Shown: positions 1 through 5,253, numbered from the stretch's first letter. The stretch is 5,349 nucleotides of DNA from CAZART01 sp964487555 (GCA_964487555.1 CAZART010000214.1:1-5349), one strand, 5' to 3'. Notes: generated by a model from the sequence alone, not told the origin. A program made the numbers and translations.

Positions 1-271
1 GTCGCCGTGCGAACGTCGTTCGCCCACGGTCGAGCAGGTCCGAAACTCTTTCCTTCAGACGGCCAATACGGCAATCGGGTGAACAACCCGTTCGTGCGAT
101 CGAGGCCGTGAGCGTGCCAGTTTCGGAGACGTTATCGAGCAATTCGTTCGTCATTTCACGGGCGTCGATGCGGATCTGGATACAGCCGGGCAGACACAAT
201 GTGTACTCTCTCGCATCCAGATCCTGAATGCGAAGTGGCGCACACTTCAGAAGTGAGCTTTGGGAATTCAC
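1..271 (-). CDS. Hypothetical protein, partial (doubtful ORF open at left edge)
   Basis: This minus-strand frame is open from a GTG at 271 to the window edge (about 90 codons). The same frame stays open upstream to a second GTG at 388. The translation includes CAPLRIQDLDAREYTLCLPG and, further on, REMTNELLDNVSETG and RLKERVSDLLDRGR. It has a mixed, protein-like composition with several cysteines and two acidic/basic stretches that could be amphipathic helices. Third codon positions are only mildly GC-enriched, less than in the permease. No family is recognised and no clear ribosome binding site precedes either GTG. A plus-strand frame over 83-256 is also open (it ends in RIQILNAKWRTLQK then stop), so the strand is not settled. 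It may be a decayed gene or chance. Confidence 0.25.
   Translation of the reverse strand, partial: MNSQSSLLKCAPLRIQDLDAREYTLCLPGCIQIRIDAREMTNELLDNVSETGTLTASIARTGCSPDCRIGRLKERVSDLLDRGRTTFARR
5..29. repeat. Bulged inverted repeat (hairpin)
   Basis: CCGTG (5-9) pairs with CACGG (25-29), and CGAAC (10-14) pairs with GTTCG (18-22) around a GTC loop. Two unpaired C (23-24) make a bulge, giving a ten-pair stem. No T-run follows on either strand, so it is not a standard intrinsic terminator. It lies inside the doubtful partial ORF and its role is unknown. Confidence 0.35.
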
Positions 272-454
272 GTGGAGATCTTGACGTGACCATCTGACGC
301 TGAGAGGATTCGGCTTGACAACCCGCGGCCTAACGGGCTCACCTCGCGCTCCGCCGCCTTCAGCCGGAGATCTGATCGTACGGTCCACCTGGAAGGCGCG
401 CCATCAGGCCCGGGGCTACCTGATCGTTCGGGCGTCCGCGACCATCCCACGCAT
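272..454. other. No supported gene
   Basis: I see no convincing gene here. A plus frame from a TTG at 315 and a minus frame crossing 268-546 are open, but both give arginine-, serine- and proline-rich translations typical of out-of-frame GC-rich DNA. TTGACG (about 282) and TTGACA (315-320) resemble sigma-70 -35 boxes but have no acceptable -10 box at 16-18 bp. The stretch could be a remnant spacer between the two minus-strand frames. Confidence 0.45.
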
Positions 455-613
455 TCACGAACCGTTTGCCGGCTTGGCCCGGCGTTCCACCGGCCAGGAC
501 AGGAAATCCTCGATCGCGATGCCGCCGCCGATGAGCAGCAATACACTGTCCGAAACCGAACGCGCTTGTATCGTAGCCGAACGCCGCATGGCAGCGTTTA
601 CTACATTTAGCAT
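455..613 (-). CDS. Hypothetical small protein (52 aa)
   Basis: The ATG at 613 (or an in-frame TTG at 625) opens a frame ending TGA at 455-457. From about residue 20 the reading is SVSDSVLLLIGGGIAIEDF then LSWPVERRAKPANGS. This is a short hydrophobic glycine-rich stretch, an acidic pair and a basic C-terminus. In that second half about four of five codons end in G or C, which resembles real genes here and is better than the overlapping plus frame. The hydrophobic run (about 12 residues) is short for a membrane helix. No family is recognised and there is no good ribosome binding site. It would be divergent from the permease, sharing a gap of about 70 bp. It may be a genuine small gene, or the tail of a longer protein whose front is lost. 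An internal ATG at 589 gives a 44-residue version. Confidence 0.35.
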   Translation of the reverse strand: MLNVVNAAMRRSATIQARSVSDSVLLLIGGGIAIEDFLSWPVERRAKPANGS

Positions 614-683
614 GGCTTCAGCCAATCGGCATCATTCTCGATAGGAGGCGCTTGCCTTCGTCACACGCCGCCGCACATCCGCT
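614..683 (+). promoter_or_regulatory. Leader of the permease gene with a misplaced AGGAGG
   Basis: A perfect Shine-Dalgarno core AGGAGG lies at 643-648, but it is 35 bases before the permease ATG (684), too far for ordinary initiation there. The permease frame is open back to the TAG at 642-644 and has no ATG, GTG or TTG before 684, so the start cannot be moved upstream. Nothing purine-rich sits just ahead of 684. Poor Shine-Dalgarno use is common in Bacteroidota and relatives. A TTG at 652, spaced three bases from the AGGAGG, would open a short out-of-frame peptide ending inside the permease gene. I see no clear promoter boxes. Confidence 0.25.
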
Positions 684-3080
684 ATGCTCCGGAACTACTT
701 TAAAATCGCCGCCCGAACCCTCTGGAAACACAAGGGGTTCAGCGCGATGAACGTTGCCGGCCTTGCCCTCAGCATGGCCGTCTGTCTGCTCATCATTCTC
801 TTCGTCCGCGAGCAGATGCGCTACGACAGGTTTCACGAGAACGCCGATCGCACGTACCGCGTCGTTGCGGATGCCGTCGATCCGGATTCGAACATCGTAC
901 CGGTCGGCGCCACCCCTGCCCCCCTCGCCGCTGTGCTCGAATCCGAAGTAGCCGGCATCGAGGAGACGGTTCGGCTGCGGCCATTAAAGGCCATGGCGAC
1001 GTCGGAGGGCAAGTCGCTGGGCATCACCGGACTCTATGCGGATCCGGCCTTCTTTCAAGTATTCAATTTTCCATTACAAGGAGGTCCTGCTGACGGATTA
1101 CTCGATAATCCGAATACCATTGTGCTCACGAGCCGGACGGCTGAGCGATTTTTCGGGGATCGAGAAGCCGTCGGGAGGACGATGGTGTTCGAGGACGGCA
1201 CCGAGATGACAGTATCCGGAGTTTTTCAGGAGGATCTCGGACCATCTCATCTGAAGTTCGACGCCGTCGCGTCGATGCTGACGGTGCATGGCTGGGCTCC
1301 CGAGCGTGCGATGCTGGACGACTGGAAGAATTACTACAGCTACTACACCTATCTGCTGCTGAAGGACGAGTGGCAGACGGATGCCGTGGAGGCCGCGTTT
1401 CCGAGTATCGTCAAGCGCTATTATCCTCCTGCGGAACGCCGGCTCTATGCTTTTGAGCTGCAGCCGCTAACGGCGATCAATCTGGGGTCCATCCGCAACA
1501 ACGAAATCGGCTTCATTCTTCCGGGGCTCGTCGCCTACATCCTGGGCGCGCTGGCGGTGGTGATCATGCTGACCGCCATCTTCAATTACGTCGGGCTGGC
1601 CGTCGCACGGTCTCTCACGCGAGCTCGTGAGATAGGGATCCGAAAGGTCAGTGGGGCACGGCGACATCAGATCGTTCGCCAATTCCTTGCGGAATCCGTG
1701 CTCACCGCACTCGTGGCCGCTGCCGGGGCGTTCGCGCTGATCTCGTGGATCGTCAGCGGATTCAACAGCCTCTGGTTCGTACAGATGTCCGGAACGGCAA
1801 TCTCTCTCGATTTCGGCGATCCGACGCTCTACATGATCCTGCTCACATTTGCGATGGCAATCGGCATTCTTGCGGGATTCTACCCTGCGGTTTACCTGTC
1901 GCGCTACAAGCCGGTGCACGTACTTAAGGGTTTGGCGGATGGAAAGGGGATGGCGGGCGCGCCCTTGCGGAAGGTGCTTGTCGTTTCACAGTTCGCCATT
2001 TCTGCGATTCTTGTCGTATCGATGGCAGTGCTCTTCAGGCAGCTGCAATTTATGACGGATGCCGACTACGGTTTTGACGCGGAGAACGTGGTGAACGTCG
2101 CGTTACAGGACGTGAATTACGACGTGTTTCGGAGCGAGCTCGTAAAGCATCCATCTATTCTGAATGTTTCCGCCACGTCGAAGCTGCCCGCGTCCGGATC
2201 GGTCAGTGGTGTGTGGGTGAAGACCGGCGACATGGACAGGCCCGTGCGCGGCTATGAATACGATGTTGACGAGCACTTCGTCGGGAATCTGAGCCTCGAC
2301 ATGATAGCCGGATCGATTTTCGGGCCCGGGGTGACGACGTGGCCGGGGAACGCAATCATCATCAATCAGACGGCCGCGAAGGAACTTGGCTTCGATTCGC
2401 CGGACGCCGCGTTGAGCGCGTCGATCACGCTCGACGACTCTGTTGAAGCTCGCGTCGCGGGCGTGGTCGAGGATTACCAGTTCGACATGCTCGATTCGCC
2501 CGTCCGCCCGCTGATTCTTCGGCATGATCCCGAAAATTTCCGCTATGCGAACGTGCGGATTCGCCCCGAGGCGGCCGGCGCAGCCCTGGCCCACGTTGAT
2601 GCAACGTGGAAACGCCTCGCGCCCGAACGTCACTTCGAGCACGAATTTTTCAGCAGCCAGCTCAAAAACAGCCTTATTAACATTCTCTTCCGCGACTTTC
2701 TGCGGATTATCGGGCTCATCGCGCTGCTTGCCGTGGTGATTGCCTGTCTCGGAACGCTCGGCATGGCGGCCTACAGCGTCGAAACGCGGCGAAAGGAGGT
2801 CGGCGTGCGTAAGGTGCTCGGCGCCGGAGTCCGCGACGTCGTGCTGCTGCTGTCCATGGATTTCGTCAAGCTTGTGGCCGTCGGACTGCTCATCGCTGCA
2901 CCCGTAGCATGGTTCATCAACAATGCGTGGCTTCAGGAATTTGCGAATCGAACCGACTTCGGGCCGATCGTCCTGCTGAGCAGCGTCGGCATTCTCGTTC
3001 TGCTGGCGGTCCTCACGATCGGCTCGCAGACGCTGCGTGCGGCGCTTGCGGATCCCGTCCAGACCCTCCGACAGGACTAG
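684..3080 (+). CDS. ABC transporter permease, duplicated FtsX/MacB type (798 aa)
   Basis: This is an inner-membrane permease of the MacB/FtsX superfamily. These proteins work with a separate ATPase to move a substrate or transmit force across the envelope, and the substrate is not predictable here. The layout is two four-helix halves. Helix 1 is at about residues 21-42, followed by a large periplasmic MacB-type domain (about 45-275). Helices 2-4 are at about 279-303, 333-358 and 381-404. Helix 5 (428-451) opens the second half, followed by a second periplasmic domain (about 455-665). The last helices are at about 671-696, 718-745 and 760-782. Each half carries the cytoplasmic coupling motif that contacts the ATPase: RAREIGIRKVSGARR (about 313-327) and TRRKEVGVRKVLGAG (about 701-715). 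The length is typical of the duplicated form and the gene looks intact. No ATPase gene is in the window. The ATG at 684 fits the family N-terminus (MLRNYFKIAARTLW). The stop is 3 bp from a second permease start, indicating an operon of paralogues. Family assignment is very sure; the transported substrate is unknown. Confidence 0.95.
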   Translation: MLRNYFKIAARTLWKHKGFSAMNVAGLALSMAVCLLIILFVREQMRYDRFHENADRTYRVVADAVDPDSNIVPVGATPAPLAAVLESEVAGIEETVRLRPLKAMATSEGKSLGITGLYADPAFFQVFNFPLQGGPADGLLDNPNTIVLTSRTAERFFGDREAVGRTMVFEDGTEMTVSGVFQEDLGPSHLKFDAVASMLTVHGWAPERAMLDDWKNYYSYYTYLLLKDEWQTDAVEAAFPSIVKRYYPPAERRLYAFELQPLTAINLGSIRNNEIGFILPGLVAYILGALAVVIMLTAIFNYVGLAVARSLTRAREIGIRKVSGARRHQIVRQFLAESVLTALVAAAGAFALISWIVSGFNSLWFVQMSGTAISLDFGDPTLYMILLTFAMAIGILAGFYPAVYLSRYKPVHVLKGLADGKGMAGAPLRKVLVVSQFAISAILVVSMAVLFRQLQFMTDADYGFDAENVVNVALQDVNYDVFRSELVKHPSILNVSATSKLPASGSVSGVWVKTGDMDRPVRGYEYDVDEHFVGNLSLDMIAGSIFGPGVTTWPGNAIIINQTAAKELGFDSPDAALSASITLDDSVEARVAGVVEDYQFDMLDSPVRPLILRHDPENFRYANVRIRPEAAGAALAHVDATWKRLAPERHFEHEFFSSQLKNSLINILFRDFLRIIGLIALLAVVIACLGTLGMAAYSVETRRKEVGVRKVLGAGVRDVVLLLSMDFVKLVAVGLLIAAPVAWFINNAWLQEFANRTDFGPIVLLSSVGILVLLAVLTIGSQTLRAALADPVQTLRQD

Positions 3081-3083
3081 ATA

Positions 3084-3194
3084 ATGCTCAACGACATTCG
3101 CTCGGCGGTGCGCGGCCTGCGACGGCACCGCCGTCAGGCGATCATCAATGTAGGTGGATTGGCTCTCGGCCTGGCGGCGACGTTCGCCATGACG
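3084..3194 (+). pseudogene. Truncated second ABC permease (N-terminus only)
   Basis: An ATG three bases after the upstream permease stop begins MLNDIRSAVRGLRRHRRQ, then AIINVGGLALGLAATFAMT. This is the cytoplasmic lead and first membrane helix of another MacB/FtsX-type permease, comparable to residues 1-35 of its neighbour. After T37 the expected VRE/VQDEL-YDRFH segment is missing. The frame continues only as low-complexity cysteine- and proline-rich sequence to a stop at 3378-3380. A transposase-like reading begins in another frame almost exactly at this break. The tight spacing shows it was once the next gene in an operon with the intact permease. I infer that an insertion or deletion removed the remaining several hundred codons. 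A sequencing error alone would not explain the loss, because no frame downstream resumes permease homology. Confidence 0.8.
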
Positions 3195-3380
3195 CGCTCG
3201 GGCAGGACGAGCTGCTGCTGGCCTCCCTGCCGGCTGCATCCATTCAAGGCACCGTGGCCACCGGTGAGCGTCCGGGGCAACGCATCCGCCGGCGGCTCAT
3301 TGATCCTCAAGAAGGGATTCAGAGCGGGCCGCTGCGTTTCTCCTCCCGCGGTTTCTCACCGCATGCGGCCACGCGCATAA

Positions 3381-3398
3381 CGGACGGGCAGCCGTCCG
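3381..3398. repeat. Perfect hairpin, first of a tandem pair
   Basis: CGGACGG (3381-3387) and CCGTCCG (3392-3398) form a perfect 7-bp, GC-rich stem around the tetraloop GCAG. There is no T-run after it, so it is not a canonical terminator. It lies inside the transposase-like remnant. Confidence 0.5.
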
Positions 3399-3399
3399 A

Positions 3400-3420
3400 A
3401 GCCGGCGAGCGCAGCCGGCT
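3400..3420. repeat. Perfect hairpin, second of a tandem pair
   Basis: AGCCGGC (3400-3406) and GCCGGCT (3414-3420) form a perfect 7-bp stem with loop GAGCGCA. It starts one base after the preceding hairpin ends. The pair resembles the twin-palindrome layout of REP/BIME-like elements, although the region may once have been coding (it reads as SEAGERSRLERC). Confidence 0.5.
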
Positions 3421-3445
3421 CGAACGCTGTTTCGTTATCGGCATC

Positions 3446-3556
3446 ACCCTACGCGTACTCAGTCGCGCGTCGTGTCGACAAAGACACTAATCGCTCTCGA
3501 GAATGGTTCGATGTCGCACTTCGCAAGAAGCAGCAATAACCGGCCGAGCTCCCCTC
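3446..3556 (+). other. Degraded stretch, short open frame of unknown origin
   Basis: One plus frame, open from 3381 to TAA at 3537-3539, reads SASPYAYSVARRVDKDTN then RSREWFDVALRKKQQ before its stop. The second half looks like the charged C-terminal end of a real protein, but no start or family is visible. I take it as a fragment of an unknown gene in the rearranged block; it is too short to support as a gene. Confidence 0.3.
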
Positions 3557-3640
3557 ACGACGATCGACTGCTCAGTTCCCGTTCCGCAGCACGTCGGCGT
3601 TTCGATCGTCGATGCGCTGTGCAACCCACGCGAGCTGTAA
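3557..3640 (+). pseudogene. Possible type IX secretion (T9SS) sorting-domain remnant
   Basis: The plus frame reads TTIDCSVPVPQHVGVSIVDA then LCNPREL and stops at 3638-3640. This resembles the start of a T9SS type A sorting domain as seen in Rhodothermota and Bacteroidota secreted proteins, where NPTTTIRYSVP is followed by a VxVSIYDALGRxVREL strand. Directly after the stop, in the same frame, comes VRLTVGASLFS, which resembles the closing GVYxVRLTVG strand of the same domain. The middle segment is missing and no cargo protein precedes it. I infer a decayed tail of a secreted protein. The match is partial and made from memory. The minus-strand ORF at 3572-3817 covers the same bases and only one of the two can be real. 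Confidence 0.35.
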
Positions 3641-3817
3641 GTTCGATTGACTGTCGGCGCGAGCCTCTTCTCTCTCGACTATCGCACAAGCCCGAACGGC
3701 CGGCTGATGGACATGAGAGAACGGTTCTGGCCTCATTTCTGCATGCGACCTGCCCTGCATCGGGTCGGCGCCTGCCGTAGCGCTGCCCACACGTGGTGCG
3801 TGCGCCGTCACACTCAT
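3572..3817 (-). CDS. Hypothetical protein (81 aa, doubtful)
   Basis: The ATG (3817-3815) overlaps the TGA of the upstream 109-residue gene as ATGA, a common sign of translational coupling. The reading begins MSVTAHAPRVGSATAGADP and ends SNLQLAWVAQRIDDRNADV then LRNGN. The C-terminal third looks protein-like, with an amphipathic helix. The first two thirds are histidine-, alanine- and arginine-rich without clear structure. No family, signal peptide or membrane segment is seen. The overlapping plus strand carries a possible T9SS-tail remnant, which weakens the case. It could be the last gene of the cyclase cluster, or a chance frame beyond its end. Confidence 0.25.
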   Translation of the reverse strand: MSVTAHAPRVGSATAGADPMQGRSHAEMRPEPFSHVHQPAVRACAIVEREEARADSQSNLQLAWVAQRIDDRNADVLRNGN

Positions 3818-4143
3818 TCTTCTTCTTCGACGACATGATGCAAGAGCCAGCCGTCGAAGATCACCTCGAACGTGTCGTCCTCTTTCATAACGACGCGGAG
3901 ATCGCCCTTTCCTTCGAGGGGAGCGTGCTCGACGGCCGTGACCTCGCCGCCCTTGATCTCGGCCTTCGTCTCGAACACGTCTCCGGCTCCGTTCCTGCTT
4001 CCGTGCGGTCCATGTTTGTCAACTCTAGGTAGCGGCTCATATTCCCCGGAAACCCGACCGTCAGTTGAACCGACGAGCTCGCCCACCAGCATCGTCCTGG
4101 ACGATGGTGGGTGCATGTGGTTCGGCACGTGGGCGGCCTGCAT
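3814..4143 (-). CDS. Hypothetical protein with acidic C-terminus (109 aa), cyclase cluster
   Basis: Function not recognised. The frame is strongly coding: most codons end in G or C from the first residues on, for example GAGATCAAGGGCGGCGAGG. The N-terminal third is histidine- and proline-containing (H5, H9, H11) and looks flexible. Residues about 54-100 alternate in a way that suggests beta strands: DVFETKAEIKGGEVTAVEHA, then GDLRVVMKEDDTFEVIFDGW. The protein ends LLHHVVEEEE, a short acidic tail. There is no signal peptide or membrane helix, so it is probably cytoplasmic. The start is uncertain: ATG 4143 lacks a ribosome binding site, and ATG 4116 and ATG 4092 are in frame. Coding character upstream of 4092 favours 4143 or a start further up. 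It lies two bases after the 29-residue ORF, and a +1 slip at the T7 run there would join the two. It could be a partner or output protein of the cyclase, but that is inference from position only. Confidence 0.6.
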   Translation of the reverse strand: MQAAHVPNHMHPPSSRTMLVGELVGSTDGRVSGEYEPLPRVDKHGPHGSRNGAGDVFETKAEIKGGEVTAVEHAPLEGKGDLRVVMKEDDTFEVIFDGWLLHHVVEEEE

Positions 4144-4145
4144 CG

Positions 4146-4235
4146 CTACGCAAAAAAACGATCGACAAAATCGTCGAGCTTAGCACGTAAGGGATCGAGA
4201 TCGTCTGGAAGCTCGGCCGGCGATGACGCCGACAT
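4146..4235 (-). CDS. Small acidic ORF (29 aa) between the cyclase and the 109-aa gene
   Basis: The ATG at 4235 lies three bases after the cyclase stop (TAG, 4241-4239), and the stop TAG (4148-4146) lies two bases before the next ATG. The product reads MSASSPAELPDDLDPLRAKL then DDFVDRFFA. It is an acidic, proline-containing lead followed by a short amphipathic helix (about residues 15-28), entirely plausible as a protein N-terminus. Its tight packing between two coding frames argues that it is translated. It may be an independent microprotein. It may equally be the true N-terminus of the downstream 109-residue protein, split by one base at the homopolymer run TTTTTTT (4158-4152), where adding one T would continue in the downstream frame. 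No family recognised. Confidence 0.5.
   Translation of the reverse strand: MSASSPAELPDDLDPLRAKLDDFVDRFFA
4152..4174 (-). terminator. Weak terminator-like stem followed by T7; possible slippery run
   Basis: On the minus strand ACGAT (4174-4170) and ATCGT (4162-4158) form a 5-bp stem with a 7-base loop. It is immediately followed by T residues down to 4152 (seven T in all counting the last stem base). The stem is short and AT-containing, so intrinsic termination would be inefficient at best. It falls within the last codons of the 29-residue ORF. The same T7 run is a candidate site for polymerase slippage or for a frameshift mutation linking this ORF to the next. Confidence 0.3.
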
Positions 4236-4238
4236 CCG

Positions 4239-4967
4239 CTATCCAACGACGACAGCTGAGATCGGCTCGGACTTTCCCTTCGCGTCCAGATCCGTCTTTC
4301 GGACCGGCAGTTCGGGCGGAATGACATCCTTTGCCGCCTCGTACACCTCGCGCGTCATTACGATCTCCCCACCGGCGGCCTGCGACTGAAGACGGGCGGC
4401 GACGTTTACGCAGTCGCCGACGGCACCAAACGCTCCGGCCTCCGTAGATCCCAGCTTGCCGACACGCGCTGTGCCGGAGCTGACACCAATGCCCACCCCT
4501 ATGCCTGCGTGTTGGAGCGACTCGACGGTATGGCGAATTTGTAACGCCGTCTCCAGAGCCACTGCGGCATGATGCTCCAGACGGATTGGGGCGTTGAAGA
4601 TGCACATCACGGCGTCGCCAACGAACTTCTCTACGTAGCCGTGATTGTTGATGATCAGGCTGGAAACGCGGGTGAAATAGTCGTTGAGCAGCTTGGCGAC
4701 TATTGCGGGCTCCGTGTTCTCGGCGATGGCCGTGTAATTACGGATATCGCAAAAGAGTACCGAGATCTCCGTGTCGCGGGGCGGATAATCTTTGTCCGCG
4801 CACATGTTGCAAAACTGAGGGTTCGTCTGGTCGGGGACGACGCCGCGCAAGCGCGAAAACAGCGAGCGTATCCCTCTAAGAGGTGCATGACAAACCATGC
4901 AGTAAGGCGGAATCCGCAGGGAGACGTCTACATCGTGATGGGAGTGATCGCCAGACGCTGGATTCAT
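4239..4967 (-). CDS. Class III adenylate/guanylate cyclase with N-terminal four-cysteine module (242 aa)
   Basis: It converts a nucleoside triphosphate, probably ATP, to the cyclic monophosphate plus pyrophosphate; there is no signal peptide or membrane helix, so it is likely cytoplasmic. Counting from ATG 4967, residues 23-56 hold CMVCHAPLRG and FCNMC, giving C23-x2-C26 and C53-x2-C56, a probable zinc site. An arginine-rich linker GIRSLFSRLRG lies between them. The cyclase homology domain spans about 66-235. Visible residues are metal-binding D74 (LFCDIRNYT) and D118 (KFVGDAVMCIF), purine-selecting K114, and transition-state N188 and R192 (GDCVNVAARL). The second purine-selecting position, usually Asp or Thr before x-x-G-D, is G181 (AFGAVGD), which is unusual. 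The domain looks complete to the C-terminus. A TTG at 4982 would add five residues. Neither start has a strong ribosome binding site, though GGTG lies six bases before the ATG. The gene leads a tight minus-strand cluster. Family certain; substrate not proven. Confidence 0.95.
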   Translation of the reverse strand: MNPASGDHSHHDVDVSLRIPPYCMVCHAPLRGIRSLFSRLRGVVPDQTNPQFCNMCADKDYPPRDTEISVLFCDIRNYTAIAENTEPAIVAKLLNDYFTRVSSLIINNHGYVEKFVGDAVMCIFNAPIRLEHHAAVALETALQIRHTVESLQHAGIGVGIGVSSGTARVGKLGSTEAGAFGAVGDCVNVAARLQSQAAGGEIVMTREVYEAAKDVIPPELPVRKTDLDAKGKSEPISAVVVG

Positions 4968-5253
4968 ATCTGGCACCGACAAGAACAGCGAGGCCGCTTC
5001 CAGTTGATGTCAAAGTATCGCATTCTGAAACCAGTATCCAATGCGTACGCGCAAGCAACCTCTCGAGCGCGGTATGCAGCTAACCTATCTTACTTTTACT
5101 CGCGAGCGGCACGATGCCGCTCCCATACATCAACGTAGAACACGCTCGCGTATCCTGCAAGCAATTCCGTCCGAGAGACCTGATTCACGTGCCCAATTGG
5201 AAGCCATAGAAGGAGTCACCGATGGACGTAGTTGCCAGGAGATGCGTCGGCGA
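4968..5253 (-). other. Upstream region of the cyclase cluster, no supported gene
   Basis: No convincing gene is present. On the minus strand TTGACA (5014-5009) resembles a -35 box lying about 45 bp before the cyclase ATG, but no -10 box is found at 16-18 bp. A Bacteroidota-type TTTG/TAnnTTTG pair is only a poor match. The region also holds the hairpin described at 5104-5122 and separates the cyclase from the presumed end of a VOC-like gene on the same strand. Confidence 0.4.
5104..5122. repeat. Perfect 8-bp-stem hairpin with a competing partner
   Basis: GAGCGGCA (5104-5111) and TGCCGCTC (5115-5122) pair perfectly around a CGA loop. CGCGAGCG (5101-5108), which includes part of the left arm, is also the exact reverse complement of CGCTCGCG at 5143-5150, so two exclusive folds are possible. 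On the minus strand the stem is followed by GCGAGTAAAAG, not a T-run, so it is not a classical terminator. It lies between the end of the VOC-like frame (5254) and the cyclase start and could separate or modulate the two. Confidence 0.5.

Larger units (their letters stand above)
3197..3445 (+). mobile_element. IS91-family transposase remnant
   Basis: In the frame one base away from the truncated permease, the reading is LGQDELLLASLPAASIQGTV, then ATGERPGQRIRRR, then RGFSPHAATRITDG, then RSRLERC. I recognise the pattern of the segment after the zinc-binding part of Y2/IS91-type transposases: an ASVxGRVALGxRAGxRVRR stretch, a GFSLHAxxxI stretch, then RLERLCRY leading to a RPP motif. Here the frame breaks after RLERC, and a shift by one base gives LFRY, as if one base was gained or lost. 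No catalytic tyrosines, start codon, zinc-binding cysteines or element ends are visible, so only about 80 codons survive. It sits exactly where the second permease is cut. The identification is by memory of the family and could be wrong; an alternative is unrelated decayed sequence. Confidence 0.55.

Noticed and set aside
268..546. 92-residue minus-strand frame whose stop overlaps the GTG at 271 as GTGA
   Set aside because: The overlap is attractive, but the translation is serine- and arginine-rich, and its upstream part is out of frame with the more coding-like 455-613 frame.
315..644. 109-residue plus-strand open frame starting at TTG
   Set aside because: The minus strand over 455-613 has better third-position composition and a more protein-like translation; this frame looks like its mirror.
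2103..3239. 378-residue minus-strand open frame
   Set aside because: It lies almost entirely antisense to the intact permease and reads as arginine-, histidine- and aspartate-rich sequence without family features, the usual mirror of a GC-rich gene.
3793..4183. Plus-strand open frames opposite the 109-residue gene
   Set aside because: The minus frame has clearly coding third positions; the plus frames are its shadows.
4061..4327. 88-residue minus-strand frame spanning the cyclase end and the 29-residue ORF
   Set aside because: It is out of frame with the cyclase over the conserved C-terminus and with both small ORFs; the translation is arginine- and serine-rich.
5009..5014. TTGACA on the minus strand as a cyclase promoter
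   Set aside because: No -10 box at 16-18 bp and only a poor match to the Bacteroidota promoter form, so I do not call a promoter.
4569..5138. 189-residue plus-strand open frame
   Set aside because: Most of it is antisense to the cyclase catalytic domain, whose motifs are unmistakable on the minus strand; the translation shows no family features.
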